Shown: positions 43,460 through 52,387 of the stretch, piece after piece | Position numbering within the stretch: the first letter of the stretch is position 1 | Layout: the number at the start of each line of letters is the position of its first letter | DNA from: Evansella halocellulosilytica | GTDB lineage: Bacteria; Bacillota; Bacilli; Bacillales; Salisediminibacteriaceae | Direction of reading: 5' to 3' | DNA: 64,000 bases | Assembly (NCBI RefSeq): GCF_002335745.1 | Contig: NZ_NIST01000001.1 | Location: 4,854,090-4,918,089, forward strand | Notes under the pieces: generated by a model | The model's input: the letters and a program-made list of their open reading frames with translations, nothing else | What the model was told of the DNA's origin: nothing | Database searches by the model: none | Translations under genes and position numbers: made by a program

Positions 43460-44413
43460 TTACATAACATCCGCTAATAGTTCATTTTCCCGTTCTCTAA
43501 AGTATTTTGCTGTTTTCGTGACCATCTGATCCAGTTTCCTTTTATCTGGGATTGCATTCATTGCAGGGTAGGGATCTCCACCCGGACCGAGCGGTTCTGG
43601 TGTCACAAACTTCCCTTCTTGATTAAAACCAATTAAATATAGTGCCATAATAATTGTATCTAAATCCATACTCCCTTCTCCAAGAGCCCCTCTATTGCTA
43701 TCAGCCATATGTAGATTAACAAGTTGATCACCTGCTTCAAGAATCGCCTCGCCTATATGCGCTTCTTCAGATTGCATATGATAAACATCTCCATTTATAT
43801 GGTTTATACTACTATGGTTAATAGCTCGAATATATTTCTTTGCATCTAATATTGTATGGATCAAACTCACTTCAGCTGAACGCACAGGTTCAATTGCAGC
43901 TTTTATTTTTCTTTCCATAAACAAATCCCCTAAGCTTCTAAGTGTCATCACACTTCTCTCAAATTCCGTATCGTCATAAGCGTCCGGTCTTCCAACTGCT
44001 GCTGGAACAACTAATAGATAATAGCCCCCTACTCTACTTGTAAAATCAATTTCACGTTTTATATAGTTGATTGCAGCCTGTCTTTTACTAGGCATATTAC
44101 TAGAAAGATCGTTTTCTTTTGAATACATCCCACATGTCCCGGAAACTTTCATTTGATGTTTTTCTAAAACTTCTAAAGTGCTTTCAACATCATAGCCTAG
44201 ATCTTCACCGTAATGATTTCCATGAAGTTCTATATAATTGATACCAGCACCCTTTAACCTAATTACAGAGGCTTCTAACGGCTCCAACCCAAATCCCCAA
44301 TTACTCCAAGATAAATTCAAACGATTTTGAAAAAGTTCTGGCTTCTCTTTTTTTAATTGTAAAAAAGCATGTTTTATTTTTTCAGACTTCAATTGATAAT
44401 TTTGAGCTTTCAC
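43460..44413 (-). CDS. Sugar phosphate isomerase/epimerase family (AP-endonuclease-2 TIM barrel)
   Basis: A protein of about 317 residues of the xylose-isomerase-like TIM-barrel family, which includes D-tagatose/D-psicose 3-epimerases and hydroxypyruvate isomerases. Candidate metal ligands are Glu in KAAIEPVRSAE, Asp in INGDVYHM, His in VNLHMADSNRGALGEG and Glu in FVTPEPLGPGG. The GTG at 44413 has AAGGGTGAG upstream and is preferred to an ATG 15 codons earlier. It is the last gene of the ABC/kinase operon, separated from the binding-protein gene by a strong hairpin. The sugar is unknown. Confidence 0.82.
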   Translation of the reverse strand: MKAQNYQLKSEKIKHAFLQLKKEKPELFQNRLNLSWSNWGFGLEPLEASVIRLKGAGINYIELHGNHYGEDLGYDVESTLEVLEKHQMKVSGTCGMYSKENDLSSNMPSKRQAAINYIKREIDFTSRVGGYYLLVVPAAVGRPDAYDDTEFERSVMTLRSLGDLFMERKIKAAIEPVRSAEVSLIHTILDAKKYIRAINHSSINHINGDVYHMQSEEAHIGEAILEAGDQLVNLHMADSNRGALGEGSMDLDTIIMALYLIGFNQEGKFVTPEPLGPGGDPYPAMNAIPDKRKLDQMVTKTAKYFRERENELLADVM

Positions 44414-44467
44414 CAATCTCTCACCCTTTCCATAAAATATATTATTCTCGTGTTTCATCGCTAATAC

Positions 44468-44507
44468 AGTAGCCCCTCACATTGTAGTTGAAATGTTAGG
44501 GGCTACT
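44468..44507 (-). other. Stem-loop after the binding-protein gene
   Basis: AGTAGCCCCTCACATT and AATGTTAGGGGCTACT pair over 16 bp with one mismatch. It lies between the binding-protein gene and the epimerase gene and may act as mRNA stabiliser or partial terminator. Confidence 0.65.
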
Positions 44508-44537
44508 TTACTTTCTGTCATTTCTATTTAAATTGAT

Positions 44538-45596
44538 TTAAAAATCAAAACCTGCGTAATTATCAACTGTGTAATCTACTGGTGGTCCCATAATAACAAT
44601 TTTATCTTGTACTTCTATTGGCCCTATTTCATCAGCAATAACATCACCATCTTGTGGATTGTTACCATTTACTAATTCTTTTGATAAATAAACTGTTAAA
44701 TAGCCAAGGTGTTCTGGATTCCAAAGTGAAGCTACATCTAGAGAGCCATCTTCTAAAAATGGTCCTGAGTCCGTCGGTAATGCAGACCCTACAACTGAAA
44801 CTTCATCATTTAAATCACGCTCTTGCACAGCCTGTGCTGCACCTAATGGAGCTGGTGTTGATACTGCTAAAACACCTTCTAAATCCGGATTAGCCCTGAG
44901 TAAATCTAAAGTTATTTGATAGGCTTCTTGTTGTCTTTCATCTGTCGGGATACGATCTTGTATGACATTAATATTTGGATATTTTTCCTCAATCGTGGCT
45001 TCTGCAGCATCAATCCAAGAATTTAAGTTTGCAGCCGACAGACCACCGGTTAAAATGGCAATATCACCTTCATCCGTTCCCATACTTTCGACTAAAGCGT
45101 CCATCATGTGCTCACCAAATTGCTGATCATCAATTTGTCTTATTGAAAGGTCAACAACACTTTGGTCTGCTGGTGTGTCCCAATCTACTACAATTATCCC
45201 TTCTTCTTTCGCACGTTCCAAAACTGGTGTAAGACTTTCAGGGTCATTTGGGGCAACCGCAATCACATCAACCCCTCTACTAATTAGATCCTCAATAACA
45301 CTTACTTGCTGAGCAGCATCTGCTTCTGTCGGCCCTGTATATATGACATTTACTCCCAACTCTTCTCCAGCTTCAATAGCTCCTGTTTCAGAGGCATTAA
45401 AGTATGGAATCCCAACTAATTTAGGAACAACAGCTATCGTCATTGCATCTTCATCTACAATTACTTCCTCTCCTGCATCACCAGAGTCTCCCCCCTCAGC
45501 AGCATCGTTAGAATCTGCTCCAGTATCCTCATCCCCACACGCTGTTAAAAACAATAGAAGTAGTGCTACTGCTAGTACAGAAAAAAACTTTTTCAT
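44538..45596 (-). CDS. Sugar-binding lipoprotein (RhaS/LsrB/RbsB type)
   Basis: A 352-residue family 2 periplasmic-binding-like lipoprotein (signal MKKFFSVLAVALLLLFLTAC, Cys20), with an acidic linker and the core MTIAVVPKLVGIPYFNASETGA. AYQITLDLLRANPDLEGVLAVS and GSALPTDSGPFLEDGS resemble rhamnose/autoinducer-2 binding proteins. It captures a monosaccharide for the permeases upstream. A rhamnose role is tempting because a rhamnose operon lies 8 kb away, but its own operon encodes other sugar enzymes. Confidence 0.88.
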   Translation of the reverse strand: MKKFFSVLAVALLLLFLTACGDEDTGADSNDAAEGGDSGDAGEEVIVDEDAMTIAVVPKLVGIPYFNASETGAIEAGEELGVNVIYTGPTEADAAQQVSVIEDLISRGVDVIAVAPNDPESLTPVLERAKEEGIIVVDWDTPADQSVVDLSIRQIDDQQFGEHMMDALVESMGTDEGDIAILTGGLSAANLNSWIDAAEATIEEKYPNINVIQDRIPTDERQQEAYQITLDLLRANPDLEGVLAVSTPAPLGAAQAVQERDLNDEVSVVGSALPTDSGPFLEDGSLDVASLWNPEHLGYLTVYLSKELVNGNNPQDGDVIADEIGPIEVQDKIVIMGPPVDYTVDNYAGFDF

Positions 45597-45657
45597 AGAA
45601 TCGTTCCCCCTATTAAATAGAATTTATATGTTACATACATTCAGTATGATAACAACA

Positions 45658-46623
45658 TTACGCGGCTGCGCTTGCAGAGCTTTTCTTTTGTTGCAATTTA
45701 TCCGAATAATAATTCATGATTAAAACTAATATTAGTATCGCCCCCATTAAAACGTTTACAAATGTTCTTGGTGTCCCTAATAAATTTAATCCACTTGAAA
45801 TTAACTGAAAGATTCCAACAGCATAGACGGTTCCTAACACTTTTCCGTAACCACCTTGGATTTGAGTTCCACCTAACACAGCTGCAGCAACACTTTGTAA
45901 TAAGTAAGCTGAACCAGTGTCTACTCTACCGGCATTATATCTGGATGTCATAATAACAGCTGCGATACATGCTAAGAGTGCTCCGTAAAAGTAAACAAAC
46001 ATCAGTACTCTTTTCGTATGAATACCAGAGAATAATGTAGCCACTGGATTACTCCCTACCATGTATACACTTCTTCCCCATTTTGTTCTATTTAATAGAG
46101 TGGCTGTTAATATCGCTACTAGAATAAAGATAATCATTGAAATAGGAATTGGACCAATCGCTTCATTCCCAATAACTCGATATGATTCAGGAAAACCTGA
46201 AATCGAACTTCCACGTGTAATCCCTAATCCTATTCCTTCAAACAAAATCATTGACCCTAATGTAACTAATATCGGAGACACGCCTATAATGGCAACAAAA
46301 AAACCATTCAGTAATCCACATAGAAGAGCGACAACTAACCCGAGTAAAATCGCAATTGGAATAGGGTATCCTACACTTAGTGCTAAGGCAATAATTACAC
46401 CAGATAAAGACGCTTTATAAGTTAATGAAAGATCAATTCCAGAAGTTAAAATGACAACCATCATCGCTAATGCAAGTATTCCGAATTCAGGTAATTGAAA
46501 CATCATATTTCGAAGGTTACTTGCTCCTAAGAAATTAGGTACAAATAAAGCCATACATACAAACATTGTTAAAAATACTAAGCCTAATATTGATTCTTTA
46601 GATAGTCTTCTTCCTATCACCAT
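45658..46623 (-). CDS. ABC sugar permease (RbsC/LsrD/RhaQ-like)
   Basis: A 321-residue CUT2-type permease with about nine hydrophobic segments. It has LTSGIDLSLTYKASLSGVIIAL, the LLNGFFVAIIGVSPILVTLGSM signature and a C-terminal lysine/alanine tail. It forms the channel with the neighbour at 46646. GGAAGGGGG lies about 10 nt upstream of the ATG. Confidence 0.92.
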   Translation of the reverse strand: MVIGRRLSKESILGLVFLTMFVCMALFVPNFLGASNLRNMMFQLPEFGILALAMMVVILTSGIDLSLTYKASLSGVIIALALSVGYPIPIAILLGLVVALLCGLLNGFFVAIIGVSPILVTLGSMILFEGIGLGITRGSSISGFPESYRVIGNEAIGPIPISMIIFILVAILTATLLNRTKWGRSVYMVGSNPVATLFSGIHTKRVLMFVYFYGALLACIAAVIMTSRYNAGRVDTGSAYLLQSVAAAVLGGTQIQGGYGKVLGTVYAVGIFQLISSGLNLLGTPRTFVNVLMGAILILVLIMNYYSDKLQQKKSSASAAA

Positions 46624-46645
46624 TCATCATCAGCCCCCTTCCTTT

Positions 46646-47626
46646 CTATTTGACTTCTATTTGAGTTAATGTTGAATCCAATCTTCGTTTTTGAATATGA
46701 TCGTATGAAACAGCGATCAGGATTATGGCCCCAGTTACAACATTTTGCCAATATGAAGCTACACTTGCTAAAATTAATCCATTTTGCATAACTCCGAGTA
46801 ATAACGTTCCTAATAACGTCCCAATGATGGACCCATTTCCTCCTAAAATACTTGCTCCACCAATAACGACTGCAGCTATTACAGTAAGTTCAAATCCTAT
46901 TAATCCATTCGGATCAACTGCTCTTATATAGGCAGTTTGAGCAATTGCAGCCATGCCTGCTAAAAAACCCATATAACCATAAATGAAATATTGTACTTTT
47001 TTTACGTTAATCCCTACCCTTACTGCTGATACTTTGTTACCTCCAAAAGCATAAATGGACCTGCCAATAACTGTATACTTCAAAATAACCCACGTTAAAA
47101 TTGCAAAGAAAATAAGCATATAAATTAATATCGAAACTCCAAAAATTGTAAACCTCGAAAAATTAGTAAAAACGTCTGGAAAATTTGCACCACTCATATA
47201 ATTTCCGTTTGTAATGAATAAAACCATTCCGCTAATGATACTCATCGTTCCGAGTGTCACGACAATCGGAGGAATATTATACTTTGCAACAAAAAATCCA
47301 TTCAGACTGCCTAAAGCAACTCCAATGACAGCTGCTACAATAAAGACGATTAACAACGATATAGGATGATTAGGCAGATGAGTCATTAAGTAGCCGATTG
47401 ATACAGCCACTGCAGAAGTAACAGCTGCAACCGACACATCAATACCACCGGTAATAATAATTAAAGTAACCCCAAGTGCTAAGATTCCAAGAACGGTATT
47501 AGCTTTAATAACATCCATAATATTGTCCACTGTTAAAAAAACTGGATTAATGATTGTAATGGTTATACAGACGATAAGTATAATGGCTGCTATCCCTGTT
47601 TCTTTTGACTTTAATAAGTTTTTCAT
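46646..47626 (-). CDS. ABC sugar permease (RbsC/LsrC/RhaP-like)
   Basis: A 326-residue CUT2 permease and partner of the previous gene. Signatures are IITGGIDVSVAAVTSAVAVSIG, SLNGFFVAKYNIPPIVVTLGTM and VIGGASILGGNGSIIGTLLG. Two different permeases rather than one suggest the Lsr/Rha type of importer, not the RbsC homodimer type. Confidence 0.92.
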   Translation of the reverse strand: MKNLLKSKETGIAAIILIVCITITIINPVFLTVDNIMDVIKANTVLGILALGVTLIIITGGIDVSVAAVTSAVAVSIGYLMTHLPNHPISLLIVFIVAAVIGVALGSLNGFFVAKYNIPPIVVTLGTMSIISGMVLFITNGNYMSGANFPDVFTNFSRFTIFGVSILIYMLIFFAILTWVILKYTVIGRSIYAFGGNKVSAVRVGINVKKVQYFIYGYMGFLAGMAAIAQTAYIRAVDPNGLIGFELTVIAAVVIGGASILGGNGSIIGTLLGTLLLGVMQNGLILASVASYWQNVVTGAIILIAVSYDHIQKRRLDSTLTQIEVK

Positions 47627-47640
47627 AAGAGAACCTCTCC

Positions 47641-49182
47641 TTAATGTTTCTGCAGACTCTCGTTTTCTGTTTCCTTCACTTCTTCCCCATTCTTCCCTTT
47701 AAATGCAACACCCATGATCATTTCTTGAGTTGCTGTTTCTGCATCAAATTCTCCGTGGATCCTTCCATGTCTCATTACTAGTATTCGATCACTGACATTT
47801 AAAACCTCAGGAAGTTCAGAAGAGACCATGATAATCCCCATTCCCTCTTTCGCTAAGGTGCGAAGTAATTTATGAATTTCTGATTTTGCTCCAACATCAA
47901 TTCCATTTGTAGGTTCATCTATAATTAATATTTTCGGGTTAATTGCCATCCATTTAGCTAATACTACTTTTTGCTGGTTCCCTCCTGATAGCTGCTCAGC
48001 TAACATTGTCGATATCCGTGGCCTGACATCATAAGTTTCCATATACTCATCGGTCAAAGCCTTTTCTTTCTTTTTGTCAATGAGTTTTAATCTATTCTTT
48101 AAATGTTTTAAATTTGTTATCGTAACGTTATCAATAATCGATTGAGAGAGGACAACTCCTTCTTTTTGTCGGTTCTCTGGCACATAAGCTAATCCTAATT
48201 TGAGCGCTTTTTCTGATGTCTTCGGCCAATACTTTTTACTCTCTAACAAGATTTCTCCTTTATCGGGTATGTTTAATCCGAAGAGTGATTGAACTAACTC
48301 GGTTCTTCCGGAACCTACCAGCCCGGTTATCCCGATAACTTCTCCTTTATGTAATGTAAAGGAAACATCTTTAAAATTACCTTCTTTGGATAAGTTCTCC
48401 ACTGCTAAAATAGGTTCTCCAATAGGATTCCTTTCATATTTTTCTATTCTTATTTCTCTACCTACCATCAAGGAAATAAGCTTATCTTCTGTCATCTCTT
48501 CACTTTTATATGTTCCGATATAATTTCCATCCCGTAGAACAGTAAATCTGTCAGACACTCGAAAAAGTTCATTCAATTTATGACTAACAAAAATAATGGA
48601 AATACCTTGGCTTTTTAATTTATCTATGATTCTATAAAGAATATCGATCTCAGATGATGACAATGAAGAGGTAGGTTCATCCATGACAATTAACTTGGAG
48701 TCAAAAGCAATCGCTCTTGCAATTGCTACCATTTGTTGTTTCGCGATACTTAATCTTTCAACAGGTGTGTTCAAATCAATGTCGATCCCTACTTCTTTTA
48801 ATGCATTGGATGCCGTTTTCTTTATATGATTCCAGTTAATACGATGAAGAATAGATTTGCCTTGATCTTTACCAATGCTAATATTTTCGGCAACTGTTAA
48901 ATTTGGAAATAAACTCAAATCCTGATAAATAATTGATATTCCCTTTGAAGTAGCATCGATAGGTTTTTCAATATTAGCTGCCTTTCCTTCCAATTTAAAT
49001 TCAGCTCCATCGTCCGGTTGATGGACTCCAGCTAATATTTTTATTAACGTCGATTTCCCTGCGCCATTTTCACCAATGAGTGCATGAACCTCTCCAGGTT
49101 TTATTAATAATTCAACGTCGTTTAGGGCTTTTACACCAGGAAAAGTTTTACTTATGTTTCTCATTTCTAATAAGTAGTCCAC
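47641..49182 (-). CDS. Sugar ABC ATPase with two nucleotide-binding domains (RbsA/RhaT-like)
   Basis: A 513-residue cytosolic ATPase with tandem domains. The first is complete: GENGAGKSTLIKIL near residue 37, LSIAKQQMVAIARAI and LIVMDEPTSSL. The second has a degenerate Walker A (GLVGSGRTELVQSL) but a good signature LSGGNQQKVVLAKWM and DEPTNGID. This asymmetry is normal for the CUT2 class. The start is GTG at 49182, with AAAGGAGGT upstream. Confidence 0.95.
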   Translation of the reverse strand: MDYLLEMRNISKTFPGVKALNDVELLIKPGEVHALIGENGAGKSTLIKILAGVHQPDDGAEFKLEGKAANIEKPIDATSKGISIIYQDLSLFPNLTVAENISIGKDQGKSILHRINWNHIKKTASNALKEVGIDIDLNTPVERLSIAKQQMVAIARAIAFDSKLIVMDEPTSSLSSSEIDILYRIIDKLKSQGISIIFVSHKLNELFRVSDRFTVLRDGNYIGTYKSEEMTEDKLISLMVGREIRIEKYERNPIGEPILAVENLSKEGNFKDVSFTLHKGEVIGITGLVGSGRTELVQSLFGLNIPDKGEILLESKKYWPKTSEKALKLGLAYVPENRQKEGVVLSQSIIDNVTITNLKHLKNRLKLIDKKKEKALTDEYMETYDVRPRISTMLAEQLSGGNQQKVVLAKWMAINPKILIIDEPTNGIDVGAKSEIHKLLRTLAKEGMGIIMVSSELPEVLNVSDRILVMRHGRIHGEFDAETATQEMIMGVAFKGKNGEEVKETENESLQKH

Positions 49183-49215
49183 AAGCTTACCTCCTTTTTA
49201 GAACAATGTCTTCCT

Positions 49216-50166
49216 CTATTGGTAATTCAATAAATAATGATGAATATCATGTTCTTTTGCATATTCCAATACGTCATCCAGTGTTGGTAAGCCCGATTGA
49301 GCTCCGATTTGTGTCACAGCTAAACCGCTTACAATTACTGCAAATTCAGCTGCTTGAAATAAGTCAACCCCATCTGCAAGAGCACAAGCGACAGCTGCTG
49401 AAAATGAATCACCAGCTCCAACAGTATCAACTGGATCAACTTTAATTGCTGGGATCACTTCCTCTCTTCCTTCTTTATAAACGAAACAGCCTTTATCCCC
49501 CATCTTCAATATAATATTTTTTACACCTAAGTCATCTAAATGACGAGCTGCTCTTCTAGCTGATTCGGTATTATGAACGTCAACACCCGTTAGAAACTTT
49601 GTTTCTTGCTTATTCGGAATAATAACATCACAGTAGTTTAGCGCTCTAAAAGTAATCCCATCAGCTGGCGCTGGATCTAAAACGGTTAGTTTATTCATGC
49701 TTTTCGCTTTGATCATTGCCTGAATCACAACATCTTCAGGTACTTCCATTTGTAATAACAATATCTCACTTTCTTTCATCGCCTGTTCTACTTGTCTTAA
49801 ATCTTCTGGTTTCATCGTGTCATTTGCACCTTTGATGACTAGCATTGTATTCTCTGCTGTTTCATCTATCATGATCATCGCTACACCCGTTGATGCTTCT
49901 TTCGTCATTTTTATATATTTTGTATCTAGACCACTTTTTTGAATATCACTTAAAATTTGACTACCGAACATATCATCTCCAACAACCCCTACCAGAAATG
50001 TTTCTTTCCCTAACCGATGGCAGGCAGTTGCTTGATTCGCTCCTTTTCCCCCTGGAAATGTATTAACGGTTTTCCCAAACTTCGTTTCTCCTCTAATTGG
50101 ATATTTTCCTGTTGTAGCTACTACGTCAGCATTAATACTACCGACAACAGTAATTTTTTTTGACAC
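49216..50166 (-). CDS. Ribokinase-like PfkB sugar kinase
   Basis: A 316-residue kinase with the ribokinase layout: VVGSINADVVATTGKYPIRGET at the N-terminus, FPGGKGANQATACHRLG and the anion-hole/base motif DTVGAGDSFSAAVACAL near residue 250. The start is GTG at 50166 (GGGGGAG upstream); an extension overlapping the epimerase gene looks spurious. It would phosphorylate the sugar brought in by the ABC importer. Ribose is possible, but the epimerase partners suggest another pentose or hexose. Confidence 0.9.
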   Translation of the reverse strand: MSKKITVVGSINADVVATTGKYPIRGETKFGKTVNTFPGGKGANQATACHRLGKETFLVGVVGDDMFGSQILSDIQKSGLDTKYIKMTKEASTGVAMIMIDETAENTMLVIKGANDTMKPEDLRQVEQAMKESEILLLQMEVPEDVVIQAMIKAKSMNKLTVLDPAPADGITFRALNYCDVIIPNKQETKFLTGVDVHNTESARRAARHLDDLGVKNIILKMGDKGCFVYKEGREEVIPAIKVDPVDTVGAGDSFSAAVACALADGVDLFQAAEFAVIVSGLAVTQIGAQSGLPTLDDVLEYAKEHDIHHYLLNYQ

Positions 50167-50182
50167 TCCTGCACTCCCCCAT

Positions 50183-50872
50183 CTAATTTGTATAGAGTTC
50201 TTTATCAACTGGACTTTTACAATAACTCCGAATCTTCTCAACGCCTTCTTGATACGTTATTTTTTGATTAAATAAACTGGAAGTTCCACAAACCAAAAGA
50301 TCAGCACCAAGCTCGGTTACTTTTGGGATATTTTCAAAGCTTATATTTCCATCTACCTGAATCTCAAAATTATAATTATGCTGAGTTTTATAGTTTTTTA
50401 GCAATTCTATCTTCTTAAACATACTTGGAATGAACGTTTGACCAGAAAATCCAGGGTTCACAGTCATGACACACACATAATCAACCATATCTGCTATATA
50501 ATCAATCGATTGGATTGAAGTGGAAGGGTTTAACGCTACACCTGCTTTTATCCCTAGCTGTTTAATCTTTTCTAAAGTCCTGTGTATATGTGTAGTTGCC
50601 TCAAGATGAACCGACATCATGTCAGCCCCAACATGATGAAAAATATCTATATACCTTTCTGGATCATTCACCATCAGATGAAGATCAAATGGCTTATTTG
50701 TAACTCCTCTTACTGACCGTATTAAATCAGGTCCAAGGGTAAAGTTAGGGACAAATTGTCCATCCATAATGTCTAAATGATAATAATCTACCTTTGCATC
50801 TTCTAAGCTTTTCATCTCGTCTCTTAAATGATCTAGTTTTGCACACATGAGAGAAGGACCTACTTTTGCCAT
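50183..50872 (-). CDS. Ribulose-phosphate 3-epimerase family protein (Rpe/AlsE-like)
   Basis: A 229-residue TIM-barrel epimerase. Motifs: PSLMCAKLDHLRDEM, YHLDIMDGQFVPNFTLGPD (His and Asp metal ligands), FDLHLMV, VCVMTVNPGFSGQ and FEIQVDGNIS. A second rpe gene linked to a PfkB kinase and CUT2 importer is typical of allulose-6-phosphate 3-epimerase (AlsE) settings, but the sequence does not prove this. The ATG at 50872 has GAGGTGA 8 nt upstream. First gene of the operon, just behind a cre site. Confidence 0.88.
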   Translation of the reverse strand: MAKVGPSLMCAKLDHLRDEMKSLEDAKVDYYHLDIMDGQFVPNFTLGPDLIRSVRGVTNKPFDLHLMVNDPERYIDIFHHVGADMMSVHLEATTHIHRTLEKIKQLGIKAGVALNPSTSIQSIDYIADMVDYVCVMTVNPGFSGQTFIPSMFKKIELLKNYKTQHNYNFEIQVDGNISFENIPKVTELGADLLVCGTSSLFNQKITYQEGVEKIRSYCKSPVDKELYTN

Positions 50873-50905
50873 AAACAATTCACCTCAATTTTCCAGTGAG
50901 ATTTC

Positions 50906-50919
50906 AGTAACCGCTTTCA
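50906..50919 (-). promoter_or_regulatory. cre site upstream of the epimerase/kinase/ABC operon
   Basis: On the minus strand TGAAAGCGGTTACT matches 13 of 14 positions of TGWAANCGNTNWCA. It lies 34-47 bp upstream of the first gene. Confidence 0.7.
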
Positions 50920-51001
50920 AAATAAAATCAATAAAAGGATCATTAGATAACTTTTTATTCAAATTTTTCTGTATATTTAACCATTATTATAACAGACGAA
51001 A

Positions 51002-51082
51002 TTGGGTTTTCAACACAAAAGATAAAAAAAACAAATATTTTTATGACTTTTTTGTGGTATTTTGTTTTCAAACCAAAAAAAA
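51002..51082. promoter_or_regulatory. Possible DeoR-type direct repeats
   Basis: GTTTTCAACACAAAA (from 51006) and GTTTTCAAACCAAAA (from 51064) recur about 58 bp apart upstream of the operon. A related stretch (AAAACCCAAT) lies upstream of the DeoR gene near 52035. These could be its operators; support is weak. Confidence 0.35.
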
Positions 51083-51094
51083 TCATAAATATTC

Positions 51095-51140
51095 ACAAAT
51101 AACCCCCTTGGATGAACGTTCATCCAAGGGGGTTATTTGT
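51095..51140 (-). terminator. Perfect 46-bp palindrome after the DeoR gene
   Basis: Arms of 22 bp (51095-51116 and 51119-51140) around a CG centre are fully complementary, with core CCCCCTTGGATGAA. It lies about 70 nt past the DeoR stop. The tail TTATTTGTG is T-rich but not a run. It may serve as terminator and insulate the following operon. Confidence 0.6.
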
Positions 51141-51207
51141 ATTCAGCACACTGCTATTGATCATTTGTTTTCTGTCTGGATAACAAACTCATACAACTTT
51201 TTATTGT

Positions 51208-52002
51208 TTACTCTTCGACTTTTGCAATTTCGGTCACTATACCGACTTCATTTAATTTTCTGATTTTACTGATCTCCATATTGTTATCGGTATATAAACA
51301 ATCGATAGAATCAAAGTCACAAACTTGTACTAGAGATTTCACTTCAAATTTACTACTATCAGCAAGTAAATAATTCTTCTCTGATATTGACATCATTTTA
51401 CTTTTAGTTTGGGCTTGTTGTTCATGTTGGTCACTTACTCCCCTTTTAATATCGAATCCGGAACATGAAAAAAAGAATTTGTCTATATGATACTTCTCTA
51501 TCGTATTCTCAGTTGTAAATCCAACTAAAGATAATGAATCCTGTCTTAAATGCCCTCCAACTACAATAACGGATACTGCTGGGGCATTTGCCAGCTCCAA
51601 AGCGACCACAATACTATTTGTAATGACAGTTAAATTCTGATCTTTGATTTCTTTGGCTAATAAGGCACATGTCGTACTAGCATCAATACCAATGATGTCA
51701 CCATCATCGATACACTTACTAGCTTCTTTTGCTAATGCGATCTTTTCTTTGTAATGTTTTTCTTTTCGTTTTAATAAAGGAACTTCAATTCCATCCTGCC
51801 TTTTTCCTATGGCTCCACCATGAACCCGATGTACAAACCCTTCATTTTCTAATTTTTCTAAATCCCTTCTAATCGTCTCTTCTGATACTTCAAAAGAATT
51901 ACTTAATGCGGAGACCCTGACAGTTCCTTCTTCTTTTACCTTTTCAATAATATATCTTTGTCTTTGGTTTAATAATCCTCTAATTTTATCCTGCATATCC
52001 AT
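51208..52002 (-). CDS. DeoR-family repressor of the epimerase/kinase/ABC operon
   Basis: A 264-residue regulator with an N-terminal DeoR HTH (RYIIEKVKEEGTVRVSALSNSFEVSEETIRRDLEKLE) and a sugar-phosphate-binding domain (IIGIDASTTCALLAKEI, VIVVGGHLRQDSLSLVG). Ligands are usually a phosphorylated intermediate of the regulated pathway. Two in-frame ATGs (52002, 51996) are both compatible with GAGGTGAGGAG. It is upstream of the operon on the same strand, with a palindrome between them. Confidence 0.92.
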   Translation of the reverse strand: MDMQDKIRGLLNQRQRYIIEKVKEEGTVRVSALSNSFEVSEETIRRDLEKLENEGFVHRVHGGAIGKRQDGIEVPLLKRKEKHYKEKIALAKEASKCIDDGDIIGIDASTTCALLAKEIKDQNLTVITNSIVVALELANAPAVSVIVVGGHLRQDSLSLVGFTTENTIEKYHIDKFFFSCSGFDIKRGVSDQHEQQAQTKSKMMSISEKNYLLADSSKFEVKSLVQVCDFDSIDCLYTDNNMEISKIRKLNEVGIVTEIAKVEE

Positions 52003-52242
52003 CTCCTCACCTCACAAAAACCAAAATAAAAACCCAATGAAATTTAAACAAAAACAACAATTATGCCAAATTTATTTTTATTTCAGAAAAAAACGTGGAA
52101 AAGCCTAAAACATCTCAATATCAGTATACATAGCATAATGACGATAAATCAATAAACTATCTTAAAGTATTAAATAAAGTTAATCTCTCCATTCTCACAT
52201 TAACACATTCTCCTCCTTGAAATTGAAAAACACAATTAGATG

Positions 52243-52285
52243 AAAATGAAAAGGCGCCCCAAACTCTAAAGAATAAGGGACGTCT
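52243..52285 (-). terminator. Terminator of the rhamnose operon
   Basis: On the minus strand GACGTCCC pairs with GGGGCGCC (one mismatch, 52253-52284) followed by TTTTCATTTTC. It lies about 100 nt past the rhaR stop. The remaining gap up to 52002 has no other clear feature. Confidence 0.65.
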
Positions 52286-52387
52286 GTACATAAATAAATA
52301 TATTGAGTTTATAAGGTCACAAAAAGAAATAAAGTGTTTACAAATCGAGAATTTGCCACTAGGACAACAAATTCATAAAACAAAGCC

